The position numbers and the translations under genes are program-made. A DNA stretch of 64,000 nucleotides from Blattamonas nauphoetae. Its lineage: Eukaryota; Preaxostyla; Oxymonadida. The first letter of the stretch is position 1. Every line of letters begins with the position of its first letter. The notes beneath the pieces were generated by a model. The model was not told where the DNA came from, searched no databases, and worked only from the letters and a program-made list of their open reading frames with translations. Shown here in pieces: positions 41,901-51,801 of this stretch. The DNA is taken from positions 1 to 64,000 of the forward strand of contig JARBJD010000039.1 in assembly GCA_033064195.1 (NCBI GenBank), in the 5' to 3' direction.

Positions 41901-44630
41901 TACATTATTTCCATTTCCAACACAGTTGATTCCTGAGAATGAGAGAGTCAGCTGTGTGAAATGCGGATCGTAATCCTCTCCTGTGATTGCTGTGATCCGT
42001 GCTGGCTCAACAGGCGTCACCATTTCTGTCTCCGACTCCGACACATGGATTGAAGAGCCAGTTGATTTCTCAAATGCAGAGTTGATTGTGTAGAGTGTGT
42101 TGAACAGGATCTTCTTGTTCTCCCCATATATTGGGACGGACACAGTTTCAGAGTATCTCTCGGCCAATGTCTCTCCTCCCTTCACAGCTCCAAACACGAC
42201 GTCGAACGAGCCTCCCTGAGTCAATTGGATTGTGTATGTTCCAATAGGCATCTGTCTTCCTCGAACTCTCACAATCAGATGCTCCCCAGTCGAATCCAAT
42301 CCGCTGTATGACATCTTGTTGATTCTTGGTGGTTCATCAGGCGTGCGAATGTTCAAAGCATTCGGAAGAATGATAGCGCGTCCCCAGATATCCTTCACAG
42401 AAACAATCGTATAATCGGTCGCATAGCTGAGAACTGAATCAGTGATTGGATATGCTCGACCAGTTGCAGTGAGGGTGTTCGCATCGTTTCCGATGTTGAG
42501 CGAGATGACACTTTCTTTTTTTCCGGTTTTGACGAGAATTGAATATCCAGGCTTGACAAGCCCATCGCAGTCGAGGGAAATGTCGATTAGTGTCTCCAAA
42601 TCGTCGTTGAAAGAGATGGTGTTGGACTTCACTCGCATCGTGTGTACAAGCCAGTTCGGAATCGCTGCTCTGACGAGTTTGTATTCAGCGGCTGGAGATT
42701 GGATTAGTTCAGAGTCACCCACAACAACTGTGCATGACGCTGTTTTCGCTGGTGATGTGAAAGAGAAGGTGAGTGAGCGAGTGACGGGTGGAGTGGTGGA
42801 GGAGCGGGCAGAATCTAAATTCTCCAACACAATAACCATCTGTCCAGTCACTGCATTTTCAAGTTCGATTTGGAATGTTGCTTTGCCATTCTGGTTCTCA
42901 CTTCCAGAAAACGATTTCACAAAGGTCTCTTTGGTGATGGTTGTGAATTTCTTGTCGAATGAAGTTATTACAGAACTCTTCGATGACTCACAAATGAATG
43001 ACGATCGAGACGATTGGCAGAACGTCATATTATCCTCACACGGAGCATAATTCATCCCATCGAAGAGAACATCTCTCGCACCATCCCGTTGTGTATCGAC
43101 AAATCGAAGCGACGTGATGAAGGACTCATACGAAGTTCTGAAGCAAAGAGCAGATCCGTTTAGTGAGGAGGTTGCAGAAGCACTTTCGAAGACAGAGTTG
43201 GAAACTGACGAAACAACTCCTTTTGGAGAGTTGATAATAGTCAGTGATGATCCATAGTTTTTGGTTTCTGTTTGGTAGAACACACAATCGGATGCAATGA
43301 ACGGCTTTGCGTTCATAATCACAATGGCCCCGCCGAAGATTGAAGCGCTCGCACACCGAACGACAACACACGACGAGAGTGTGACGGAGTGAGTGTTGGA
43401 TGATGGGGAGAGATAAACAGTGGCTGCCTTGTTTGATGTTCCATTGCAGTTGTAGAACGAGCACTCGTGGAATGTGGTGTGCCCGATCGTGCTGCTGAAA
43501 TAAATGGCAGTTCCTCCGCTCGAACCTTTCATGTCTTTGAACGTACAGCGAGTGATTTTGACATCATCAATCTGCGTGTCGGTTGGAACGGTGATGAGAT
43601 TCGTTCCTGTTCGATGGGCGAGTGTGTAGAATGGGTGTTCGTCCGATGCAACGAGATTCGAAGAACACTTCGCAAATGACGAATTTCTGGCGAGGAACGA
43701 TCCGCACATGTTCACATCAGCAGTGGCTGTTCCAGAAAAGTGGTTTGTGCTTTCTTCCACACCACACGACACCAGAATCTGTCTTGCCTGAGGGAATAGT
43801 CGTTGCGTTGATTCGGGAGCGAGACTGGACACATTTCGGAGAGAGGAGTGAGTTAGAGAGATGGTGATCGAGGGGATAGCGGCAGAAAGCGAAGAGAGCA
43901 CCCCAAAGTCAAACAGCGGGCCTGTTCCGAGGTGGAGAAGAATGTCATTCAAATGGAGACCTGAACCATGCACAACATTCGTCACTGCGCCAAAACTATC
44001 CATGGACAAATCACGAGTGAATGAGCGGAGTTGTGAAGCCATCACGAGGCTGGTCAAAGGAGGCAGCGACATCACTCTTTCATTCAATCGTTCATACTGT
44101 GACGAGAGAATCGAAATCGACGAGCTGCTGCATCCTCCTCCACTTGAAATCAAAAAAGGCGATGACGAGCCTTCTGTGATCATCGTGCAATCTGAGACTG
44201 AAAGTGTCGACGATTCAACTTCGATCATCGCATGTTTCGGGGTCATGACATGGAAAATGAAGCTCTCCATGCAAAGAGACGTATTCACAATGGAAGCAAC
44301 GATGGCGGGTGCTTCTAGGGAATTCGGTATGGTTTCTTGCCTCTTTTTCTGATTTGATATTTCGGCGAGGCCGAGATGGCTAGAATGCACGAATGGAGTG
44401 TTATTTCCTTCAAAATGAAGATTTTGAGATGAGATGCGCACATTATCTCCATGAATTATCTCATTCTGAGAAAAGATGACGATTTGATGTGTTTCAAATG
44501 TTTGTCCATTCCTGAGTTGTTCGTCCAAGACAGATGAGAGAGACACAGGTGAACAATGGTCAAATTGTGACACGAGATTTTGAGCAGAACCAAAAAGAAC
44601 ATAAACGCAAAATGAAGAGAGGAAACACAT
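35982..44630 (-). CDS. Giant receptor-like surface protein with pseudokinase tail, 2,882 aa
   Basis: Uninterrupted single exon. Order: signal peptide (MCFLSSFCVYVLFGSAQ); Ser/Cys-rich right-handed beta-helix-like region (about 20-560; GGTAIYFSS, TFHECSFYNC); a long array of about 100-residue beta-sandwich-like modules (about 600-2,140; recurrent RIVS/RLLKLSG starts and G-x-Y-T/S-L strands); a second beta-helix-like block with a PCGSIEKAM entry (about 2,160-2,345); one transmembrane helix (WLIPVIVAVVTFIIIVIIV, about 2,518-2,540) followed by CRKQRQ; and a C-terminal protein-kinase-like lobe (about 2,645-2,882; RWVAPEV, VFSLGLILWEMETG, RRCLSLDPKERST). Glycine loop, VAIK lysine, HRD and DFG are not seen and the DxFSLG Asp is replaced, so it is a pseudokinase. 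A role in surface sensing or adhesion is inferred. ATG lies only 26 bp past the ABC gene's stop. Confidence 0.9.
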   Translation of the reverse strand: MCFLSSFCVYVLFGSAQNLVSQFDHCSPVSLSSVLDEQLRNGQTFETHQIVIFSQNEIIHGDNVRISSQNLHFEGNNTPFVHSSHLGLAEISNQKKRQETIPNSLEAPAIVASIVNTSLCMESFIFHVMTPKHAMIEVESSTLSVSDCTMITEGSSSPFLISSGGGCSSSSISILSSQYERLNERVMSLPPLTSLVMASQLRSFTRDLSMDSFGAVTNVVHGSGLHLNDILLHLGTGPLFDFGVLSSLSAAIPSITISLTHSSLRNVSSLAPESTQRLFPQARQILVSCGVEESTNHFSGTATADVNMCGSFLARNSSFAKCSSNLVASDEHPFYTLAHRTGTNLITVPTDTQIDDVKITRCTFKDMKGSSGGTAIYFSSTIGHTTFHECSFYNCNGTSNKAATVYLSPSSNTHSVTLSSCVVVRCASASIFGGAIVIMNAKPFIASDCVFYQTETKNYGSSLTIINSPKGVVSSVSNSVFESASATSSLNGSALCFRTSYESFITSLRFVDTQRDGARDVLFDGMNYAPCEDNMTFCQSSRSSFICESSKSSVITSFDKKFTTITKETFVKSFSGSENQNGKATFQIELENAVTGQMVIVLENLDSARSSTTPPVTRSLTFSFTSPAKTASCTVVVGDSELIQSPAAEYKLVRAAIPNWLVHTMRVKSNTISFNDDLETLIDISLDCDGLVKPGYSILVKTGKKESVISLNIGNDANTLTATGRAYPITDSVLSYATDYTIVSVKDIWGRAIILPNALNIRTPDEPPRINKMSYSGLDSTGEHLIVRVRGRQMPIGTYTIQLTQGGSFDVVFGAVKGGETLAERYSETVSVPIYGENKKILFNTLYTINSAFEKSTGSSIHVSESETEMVTPVEPARITAITGEDYDPHFTQLTLSFSGINCVGNGNNVTVKNTATQVKYTFNVAFDTPQTGSHTEYMWKLEGTTNLKFGATYEVVGVAASSGKIYYTKGMTFSVVPPRHRLVSTGTLTIDDNFTVATVPLTGEDMPIGNTTLQLVDSTHYAETQQYLYLDVEITFSTKKEGLLTIQLYPTPQLVYGHVYVTWAMNRTGIDETMFVTRYNPILMPTEPSRLERIAKVEYADDEKEIRLNWEGRLMTNGPYTVTLSVNGSSTTTSLTLEFDVDESTSTTTEILYKSPESRLKYNTVYVVTGLTDESDKPVIVNSGITFTTIAEPTRLLKLSGPVDGTDLNTTTLTLTGHHVPAGDATLVVVLSSVVSGSETDSDKIALPVSFTRSGDVSIGAVVIPLYPTSTLSFGKTYRIVSLSSAKYVDTILTFTTPSRPGRIVSVESLTYDDLETEVTITVTGLHCPPSAQIITLKNEGTSAETKLTFKWISAQKFVCTESVWRETGNAELVAGARYTLVQTDASDVFVHSGLEFQLRPAVSRIVSLGDFTNDTDLNSTTIAVVGEKMSTGTYSLNLLDSTHFEYTGKEEFVETQIVFTSATEGSMTVDLYPAPQLIFGHTYSIESFTKPETVTEKVINHVKTLSMPTEPSRLERITKVVYVDDEKEIRLFWEGRVMTNGPYTVTLSVNGSSTATTTLTLEIDSERSTSTTTETLFNATEALLRYNTAYVVTGVSDALTQPVLYNSGLSFTTNPEPTRLLKLSGPVDTLGMNSTVLTLTGHQVPAGDATLVVVLSSVVSGSETDSDKIALPVSFTRSGDVSTGTVSISLYPTSTLAFDQTYRIVSLSSAKYIDVPLTFKTPVAPPRITKLKELTYNEMFTEVTVHFEGIDFSTNLVCTLTFKEVNTEHTNTLEVTFKPDQKGAGKLEMWNADGTSKVKQGKTYEIVGATSVADASLVFNSGMQFKVTDPLARIVSVGTAINGGDLNTTKLAFVGENMPSGSYSVSLTDSTILSETCETVIVDAEIVFESKTTGSMTVDLYPAPQLIYGHTYTLTSFTKPETMKETVINHLSAEIPIPSEPCRLEGVTPILSDDAKQVTLTFVGRVFASGMFSLTLQPTSSSTEIVIPLIRSEDGTLSCSISAEESSTPHVVLGQAYTIAQITKDSSPIIINPKAKQFTAPVAALFKSISFEFTNSPCTSYKLVLTGENVSIHQNYVLTLASGETFAVTFSTPECGETKSHAIGWSDTLQYGTEYTVASLKEESSESPMRKQAHKFTTMPKPLNFTAFVDQTSHSDDVMCGDQVNPCGSIEKAMTIAVGLEHDEVTINVLKETKETKPFVISRDMSVLIKNGKNLNPIIRIPASTTLSDDCGLITVNEGNLELFKVEVAVETISESFVFLLAVNSTIILENCVIDGVNIPVPNSDSFSVCEWTSGIIRLDNCETTIDWTKFHELPQGALTIQGGTITIDSSVFRDNTPNHELFPSARRNILCSGEGEVRIGTLSSGDGTPSAPSAWMALGDCHLNSTSVDGTKLLFIPTLDSTKTKSKSTSKSYEVSLVGSVLMPCGLGLEVVEWDEKAKVEKRSTTIELAGLNSSEWSETSVNLILNRSSITDIDHSLELHAKLSFGQNQRTDNHFVLKISDASEKKALTLEQTKKALVWLIPVIVAVVTFIIIVIIVLICRKQRQQKDDRENLLKNRELDQQEPIDVEKIEEHMAMVDTIKEPRTNNMLNHNLPTTIDSNAFIEKDTMKQVDNQDSERRVPIESKTKMAVRCGEELVEVPVNVNNTLYNRLHKGGPPLDSPRVFRMITQGLAQIAKHNPKMPILTRLSPLWVFLDEQDTPVFQMKEERVSVQPNIPESSFFPGSEHSRMNQNIVPQQEHIHQTLSTANTSFFTQTMNGQSSIQHIEGQRWVAPEVANKKVEIDASKAAVFSLGLILWEMETGLVPFGEVDAVNAQRQLGTGSLPLMDSWTNESKIELVRRCLSLDPKERSTLDEILSLLDSDAELGKPAMERPNMEEC
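38750..41740 (-). repeat. Higher-order module repeat inside the receptor gene
   Basis: Four module types (A: ARIVSVG/FGHTY; B: SRLERI.K..Y.DDEKEI; C: TRLLKLSGPVD..TGH; D: PRI..L..LTY) occur in the order A-B-C-D, A-B-C-D, A-B. Equivalent positions are 1,272-1,275 bp apart (for example 39,600 and 40,875). The C modules are nearly identical at DNA level over more than 100 bp, while D modules differ strongly. This indicates one ancestral four-module block duplicated in tandem, with uneven later homogenisation. Confidence 0.85.
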
Positions 44631-44655
44631 TCCAAAAAGGCAAAGAATGGTTCGA

Positions 44656-47600
44656 TCATATGGAATAACTTACTTCAGCGGATTTTGCGACTTCACCAGC
44701 CATGTCATCAAGTTCTGTACTCTGAAGAAAGAACAGATGATTTGTTGTCAGCATATTGATTAAACGAGTTGACCATCAGCCAGAACCTGAGAGAAGATGA
44801 AAGAGAATGAGCAAACAAGCATTCGGTCCATATCAACAAGTCCTTCATCCCTGTGAGTGATCATGATCACAGTTCTGTTTACAAAGTGTGTTCGGATCGT
44901 ATTCTGAATCTTCACAGCTGTCGAGACATCCACACTCGCTGTCGCTTCATCTAGAACAACAATTCGAGCATTCCCAATCAACACTCGCGCCAGACACAAC
45001 AGCTGTCGTTCACCGACCGAGAATCCTCCCCCGTTCTCCCCCAGCTCTGTGCTCAGCCCATGTTCGAGTCCCAAAACACGTGATTTCAGTGACACCATTT
45101 CCAACACTTCCCAAATCCTTTGATCATCCGCATCGCCGCGCACGTCAACATTAAACCGAACTGTTCCTCTGAAAAGAACTGGATCTTGCGGGATCATTCC
45201 CAACGATGCTCTCAGCCGTCTCACATCCACACCGCTGATGTCCACGCCATCGATAAGGATCCGCCCAGAATGTGTGTTCTCCGTCCGTTCTGTTCTGGTT
45301 GGGTGGAGTTCGACAAGACGGAACAACGCTGCAGCGAGCGACGACTTTCCGGCACCTGTACGTCCACGAACTCCAATCTTCTCTCCTCCTTCGATCTCCA
45401 CACTGACGTCTTTCAGAGCAAGTGGCAGTTCTGGCCGATAGCGGAAAGAGACATTCTCAAAAATCACTTTTCCATTGTTCGGCCAATCATCTGGCAAAGC
45501 CACTGAAGAAGTCGTGAAGAGTGTGGTGTTGGAGTGTTGAGAAGAGGATGGGCAGCAGAGTGTTGATTGTGCATCCCACATCTTCTCGGTCGTTGTTTCC
45601 TGAGGCAGAGTTGAACAGAATGACCGAATCCGATCGAAACTTGACATTTTCGAGATCACACTGACACATTTCATCATCACAACACTGCCGATTGAACTGA
45701 ATGTCATTGCTGAAGACACAGCAACAGCCAACTGCGACCCACTCATCCCAACCCATCCAAAAGCGATGACACCAAACAGAAAGCAAAACACAACCGCACT
45801 TCGATACACAGTTGCCCATCCTTCCCCAACAAACGAGAAATAAGAATGGGCCGTCCAGTTGTCCAAAGTGGCAAAGAACTTCTCTCGCCAAAGTTCAGAC
45901 AAGTCGTAGACTCGCATCATGGCCATCCCCGACCCGCTGATCATCTCTGACCACTCCGAAACGACGCGCGTGTGTGCTTTGAGGTCGAGTTGGCGAAGAT
46001 CTCGAGCAGCTCGAGAATGGAGGACGAGGAGGACTCCAAACACGACGAGAATGACGACGCCGAGGGGAAGGAACCACGGAGTCCAGACACCGACGATGAC
46101 GATCTGACCAACCAATGCAACGATGTGAGTGGAGGTGGTGAACATGAGCGAGGTGAGAGACAGGTCTGTTTGTTCGACGTCTTCCCCAAACCGATCCAGA
46201 ATCTCACCCGCTCTTGTCGTCTCAAAGGACGAGAGAGGGCAGTCCAGCATCGACGAAAGGAGTTCAGAATGGATGATCCGATTTGAGCGTCTGATGGAAC
46301 AGCCCGCAACAAAAGCCAGTGCCAACAATCCGACGAAAGAGAGAGGGACGAGGAGTCCGTACACTCCCACGTTTTGAAGGAGTGAGAGGGAGGGGAAGAC
46401 AGAAGAGCTGCCAATCATTCCAAGCCACAAGCTCATCACGATTTGGACAGATTCGACGAGGATGATAAAGACGATCACGAGGATCACTCCCCAACCAGGG
46501 AACATGGTCAGAACGAACACCAGAAGTGACGAGAACGACCACCCATTCGAATCGGAGTCCAGTGCATAGAGAGCTTCTGCATCGATTATCGTTGGAACAT
46601 TCACATCCTGCAATGAACGATCAGGGGACACGTGTTGAGGGAGTGATTCGGCTGGTCTTTCATTGGCTTCATCACGAGTGAGTCTTTCACTCTGTCTGAT
46701 CTCTTCGACGACAGTGCCGTTCTTCATCAACTCGACAGCAGTGCCCTCTCCCACAATCTGCCCCTTCCTCATCACAATCACGTTATCCGCCATTTCGAGC
46801 AGATCTCTCGAATTTGTTGACATGATCACTGTCTTCCCTTTCAATATTCCCAAAATGCATTCCTTCATCACCGCCTGCCCAACTTTTTCGTCCAACGCAC
46901 TCAACACATCGTCCAACACAACCACATCGCAGTCTCGATAAACGGTACGTGCCAACTGCACTCGTGCTTTCTGTCCCCCGCTCAGTGTCTGCCCTCGCTC
47001 GCCAACATGAGTCAGATCGCTGTTGTGGAGTTGTTCAAAGTCGTGAGTCAGTCCACAGACTCTCACAACTTCCCAATACTTCTCCCATTCCATCTCCTTC
47101 CCACACAAAATGTTGTCGCGAATTGTTCCGCCAAACAGCCATGGAGTCTGAACACAATACGAGACACTTCCGTCCACAAATACTGTTCCAGACACAACTT
47201 CCATCTCTCCCACAATCGCTGCCAAGAGCGAACTCTTCCCGCTCCCCACTCCGCCAACAACTATCGTCAGAGAGCCACGTTCCAAGGAGAGTGAGATGTC
47301 ATGCAGTGTTGATTGGTTCGATCCACTCCCGTCTGTCGGTTCGTCGCTCAAGAGCTCGATTTCATCCTGTGGAAGAGAGGGTCGTGGGCACGTGTTCTCC
47401 ATCCCTCTTCCCCAGTCGAAGTCTCCTCTCTCGATCACCACAGCCATCCCCGTGTCCTTCGGTTTTGATCTCGTCCCAGCACTCCTTTCCGGGAGAAGGA
47501 GAAAGTCGCCGATCCGCCGAGAAGACACAGACAGCATCAGCATCGATTGAGTAAGCGACGAGATCCTTCCAGCTTTCTGCGTCAACATCCCCAGAAACCC

Positions 47601-48774
47601 CATCATTGGCAAGATTCGTCGAGTGAAGTCGTCCACTCCGATTTTGTTGACACTGACAAACAGACCGAGCGTGGCCGCATTCACACATGGTCCGATGTTC
47701 CGAACGAATGCAGACGACACAAACGTCCACGTGGCGAACTGTCCTGAGGCTGAAATTTGATGATTTCTGATTCGTGTGACGCGATCCTTCATGCCTTGCT
47801 CGTATGCACCAAGTTTGACTGTCCGAATCCCGCTGAGTGTCTCGTTGATGAGAGTGACTCGTTCGTCATTCAGAGAGAGATAGTTCGACATCGCTCTGCC
47901 CACAAAGAACGTCGCGCGGATCGACACAAATGTGAGGACGAGAAGGACAGCCAGTGACAGAAGCCCGCAGACACCAATCTCAGACAAGACGAAGACAAAT
48001 ACGATGACCATCTCAACAGGGATCAAGACAAGTTCGTAGAACTCATACAGCTCATCGCCCACTGTTCGTGCATCCGACGCAACCAACGATTGGAGATGTC
48101 CAGTCTCAACCAGTCTCGGCAGCCCACATCCGATTTTTTGTGTTTTCTCGAAGATGAGCCCAGAAAGGAGCGAGCGGACTGAGAGACTTCGGCGGAAGAG
48201 GAGACGGGAGGATACACCGTCAACAAGACCCTGGACGAATGGAAGGATTATTGTGGTTCCACCGACCATAAGTGGGAAGGGCGAGTCGATCTGTTTGGAG
48301 ATGAATGATGAGAGGAGAGCCTTTAACATCCACGGTTGAATCATCGCCAAAGCGCGACTGGATAATGTTATGATTAAACGAGGCACACCCGATGAGCAAC
48401 CAGCTGAAGATCGCGATGAGGTTCCGTCGTGAGTGAGAGAACAGGAAGTGCCACATCACACTTGGTTTGTGCTGAGTATGTCTGAGATATAAAAAACAAC
48501 ATTTTTAATACATTCTTTTCGTCTCCATGCTCTGGGGATTCAAATCATGACCGTTAACGTGATGATTTTGCTTCTCGATCCAACGTCGTCCAATTGCATT
48601 AATCGTGGAAATGACTCTGTCATCTTCGAAACAAGCACAAATTTCTTCATCTTTAATACGACTCCGTCGACAGACATATGTGAAGAAGAATATATAAAAC
48701 ATGTTCTGTAGAAAAGAAAAACGTCCATCGATATTGGTTTCTGACGAGGTGGACCGACATTGGAAGACCATCAA
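44656..48774 (-). CDS. ABCC/MRP-type ABC exporter, 1,327 aa
   Basis: ATP-driven membrane exporter. Five exons: 48774-48512, 48481-48389, 48357-44817, 44786-44766, 44721-44656; introns are 30, 31, 30 and 44 bp, and exons sum to 1,328 codons. Exon 1 gives the ABCC linker ([18 protein letters not shown]). Two six-helix transmembrane domains alternate with two nucleotide-binding domains. NBD1: Walker [10 protein letters not shown] (about 484), signature [12 protein letters not shown], Walker [13 protein letters not shown] with Asp where the catalytic Glu would be, as usual in ABCC. NBD2: Walker [10 protein letters not shown] (about 1,118), signature [12 protein letters not shown] (atypical, lacks LSGGQ), Walker [13 protein letters not shown]-loop ITHRDEG. 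The 30-bp intron 44816-44787 has no stop, so an unspliced read adds ten residues before LADGQLV. Substrate unknown; organic-anion export is the family norm. Confidence 0.93.
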
Positions 48775-48900
48775 ACTGATACGAAGTTGATATTGAATTC
48801 AGAGTCGAGCAGTCAGCGAGTATTATCTTCCTTTGTTGGGAGAAGTTAGGAAGAAAATTGTTAAGGACCAGATCATCATTTTCATTCGACTTCTGTCACT
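48775..48900. promoter_or_regulatory. Shared divergent promoter region
   Basis: A 126-bp A/T-rich gap between the starts of two head-to-head genes (ABC exporter on minus, orphan on plus). Promoter function follows from position only; no box is identified. Confidence 0.4.
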
Positions 48901-49770
48901 ATGTTCTGCCCTCCATCTCCTAAAGAACCTCAATCTGATGGATATGATGCTTACCATAGCTTATCACCCGATTGTGACACTCTAAGCCAATCCTTCGACT
49001 CTGACTTACCCTCACCAGACTCATGTTTGAGTCCATGTTCTCCATTTCGGGGATCACCCGAACATGAAAGGAATGTGTCATCACAATTGGACATCCTTCA
49101 CACCATCAGCACTCCCCCTTCAACCCATTTCCCAGGGTCGTCACCGTCTTCACCAAAACATAGTCCAAGCACGGATCGGAGTCAGATGCGAGCCCAACTT
49201 CGAGCAATCTCAGTCAATAACATGCCCTTTGTCGAAGTCCCAAAAAAGGACTCGTTTGTTGTCTTGAATGGAAAATCTCTTCGGATTGAGATCACAGATG
49301 TCATCGCGCCTGTCGGACGTGATGTCCATGACATCCTCAAAACATTTGACCATACACCCCATTCGGACAAGTGCTTTCTCGAGCACCAAATCAAAGATGA
49401 TGGAAAATCAATCCAACGATCATTTATTACGACAAAACTCTTCCTCATCACGGATCATAATACTGACAACTTACCAACGCATGACTTCGCTGGAAACACA
49501 TTAGCCCTCCTCAAACTTCAGGTCCAACCAGGGAAAGATGGCGGTGTTACGATGAAAGAAGCTGCTTCTCAACATCGTACATCAGCAAATCGTGGCCAAG
49601 CACACCCCATTTTCACTTTCGCCGACAGAATTCGCCGACTTCTGAAGCCAGAACAGAACATTATTCAAGAAGAAACGACTTCTATATCTCTGCTCATCGA
49701 GAAAGAAACAGAACCTCTAAGCGCATGGGTTACGGCGCTGTCAAAGCGACTACATGACCAGTCGAAATGA
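48901..49770 (+). CDS. Orphan protein, 289 aa
   Basis: Single-exon plus-strand gene in a minus-strand neighbourhood. The first 100 residues are disordered, rich in Ser/Pro/Asp (SLSPDCDTLSQSFDSDLPSP), with many SP sites that could be phosphorylated. The C-terminal part (about 105-289) looks folded, alternating strands and helices (FVVLNGKSLRIEITDVIAP, SFITTKLFLITDH, SISLLIEKETEPLSAWVTAL). No leader or membrane segment. I do not recognise the family. Its start is only about 126 bp from the start of the divergent ABC gene, so the two may share a promoter region. Confidence 0.7.
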   Translation: MFCPPSPKEPQSDGYDAYHSLSPDCDTLSQSFDSDLPSPDSCLSPCSPFRGSPEHERNVSSQLDILHTISTPPSTHFPGSSPSSPKHSPSTDRSQMRAQLRAISVNNMPFVEVPKKDSFVVLNGKSLRIEITDVIAPVGRDVHDILKTFDHTPHSDKCFLEHQIKDDGKSIQRSFITTKLFLITDHNTDNLPTHDFAGNTLALLKLQVQPGKDGGVTMKEAASQHRTSANRGQAHPIFTFADRIRRLLKPEQNIIQEETTSISLLIEKETEPLSAWVTALSKRLHDQSK

Positions 49771-49986
49771 TTCCTTCCTTTTCTTGTTTTGTGTTCACTT
49801 GTATGAGCCTGTCTTTATTCCTCGAACACTGAACTTGTTTCTGTCTGTTTTCCATTCCTCCAACGACTCGGTCCAAATTCAGAGACAGTAAACACGTGAA
49901 TAAGATGGAACAAGTGGAATCAAAAGTAGTAAGACTGTACGATGATGAGGAAAACCTACCAAACAAGAAATCCTTCATCATATCCT

Positions 49987-51670
49987 TCACATTCGAAGGA
50001 CGACAATTTGTCGCATCGTTGTCTCCAAGGTTGGGTACATCGAGTTTTCGAAGCATTGGATGGTCGCCCGCTGCCCACTTGTGGAAAATGCGACCTACAA
50101 AAGGAATCGAAATATGATGATGTCGAATGAGAAAGAAAGAGCACAAACATAAGCCTTCGCCAACTGTGGAATATTGTCAATACGAGCAATCGTTCTGTGA
50201 TCGTTGATCGAAAACGAAACAGTGCGCTTTGGCGAGTCAACTTCCATGAACACCTTTGTCACTGGTCCTGGAGTGTTTACGTGTGTCCTGTTGCGCCTGG
50301 TCTGGAGGTAACCATTTGAGCAAAAGTGGCCGAAGTCTTGAGAGTTCTGATCGTCATCCATACCACTTGCAATTCCGAGTGAGATGTGATTTCCATTTTG
50401 GAGGTTTCCTGAGAGTTCCCATTCCATCAATGTGACGTTCTCAATCATCAAATAATCAAGAAACACTTTGGAGCTTGTGATATTTTGGCAGAGGACCGTG
50501 TTAACCGACTGAATGCGGAAGGCGTGGTTTCCATGAATCTCAAAACGAGGTGTAATGGTATTACGTGGGTATGAAGCTAAAAACATTAAAACAACAATAC
50601 GACAAACGAAGAGCGTTGAAATTTGGTTGTTGACGGACAGGTTGCGGGCGTGGCTGCATGCCGTACATTTCGGGAGGATTGGATGGCGTGGACGCTGGTG
50701 ACTGCTCTTCTCTTGGTGCTACTTGGACAGGCTGAGTAGGGGCAGCAGGAGGTGGGAGATGGAGAGAGGTTGAAATGTCAGATTGGATGGTCGCGAGGCT
50801 CTGAGTGAGTTGGTTGATTTTCTCGTTTTGGCGGACGAGCTGATCCATCATTCCTTGCATTGCCGCTAACAATGCACCCATTTGTTGATCGTTTCTTGTT
50901 TGTTGAGCCTAATACAATAGAATTTGAGAATGAAGAGAAGATACAGCAAGTGATCGTTCAAGAAGTGATTTGAGACTATCGTCTTGAACTACACCCTCAG
51001 AGGCTGGCGGAAGAACGTCGGATGTTGGTGGTGGGAGATGGAGAGGAGAGGATAATTGGTTCAATGATGGAAACGTCAGAGCGGGACCTTGTGGTGGTGG
51101 TGTTCCTGGCGTGACGACTGGCTGAACAGGAGGGATTTCCTTTGCGATTTGAAGTGGGGGAGACACAATAACGGGAGTTGGATTGGGTACAACAAAAGGA
51201 GGGACTAAGACGACTTTCTTCTCCGGTTCGACTGGTGGTGGTGGAGTAGCCTGTTCTGAAATGGGAGCAGGTAGTTGTGGAAGCTCCTTTGGATCTTCTT
51301 TGACTGGGTGTTGCTGAGGAGGGGTTTTGACAACAGGAACGACTTCAGGTGTCTTGATGTGTGTAGTGGCCCATGTGAGAGCGAAATAGTCGATAGTTCT
51401 CTGGGCAAAATCCTGAGCATAATCATCTGTAGTCTCAAGAGCTTCAGCAACATCATTTGTGAGGATATCTATTTTATTTGATTGAACGTACTTGGTGTAG
51501 AAGTCGTGAGCGTCCACTGCAAGTTTGGCGAGGTTATCGCGGTTTTCTTTACTCAAATATTGATAATTAAGATCTGTACCATTCCACCAGAATCCAGATC
51601 TTTCAGTACTCATCGGTTCACAAGTCATTTTGATCATGCCCAACTTATTCTTCTGGGAATGGTTGTCCAT
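49987..51670 (-). CDS. Proline-rich protein with SPRY-like C-terminal domain, 520 aa
   Basis: Four exons: 51670-50945, 50908-50608, 50576-50149, 50094-49987; introns are 36, 31 and 54 bp, and exons sum to 521 codons. The N-terminal 90 residues are helical (FWWNGTDLNYQYLSKENRDN). A long Pro/Val/Gln-rich disordered part follows, then a short coiled coil (AMQGMMDQLVRQNEKINQL). The C-terminal 180 residues alternate strands in the style of SPRY/B30.2 domains (LMEWELSGNLQNGNHISLGI, VFMEVDSPKRTVSFSIND). Start at the first Met of the frame. The SPRY call is by pattern and is the main uncertainty. Probably a cytosolic adaptor. Confidence 0.75.
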
Positions 51671-51801
51671 TCTGTTGGGCTCATTTCAGAAAAAATCTCT
51701 CAAAACATGATGATTAAAATGAAAATCGAGTTTAGAAAGAAAGAAGAAGATGCAAGCTTTCAAAATACCAGAGAACAGAAATAATGCTACAAAAATCTCA
51801 C

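Noticed and set aside
46000-48300. Plus-strand frames inside the ABC exporter
   Set aside because: The minus strand carries both nucleotide-binding domains and membrane helices in one frame; the plus-strand peptides lack any motif.
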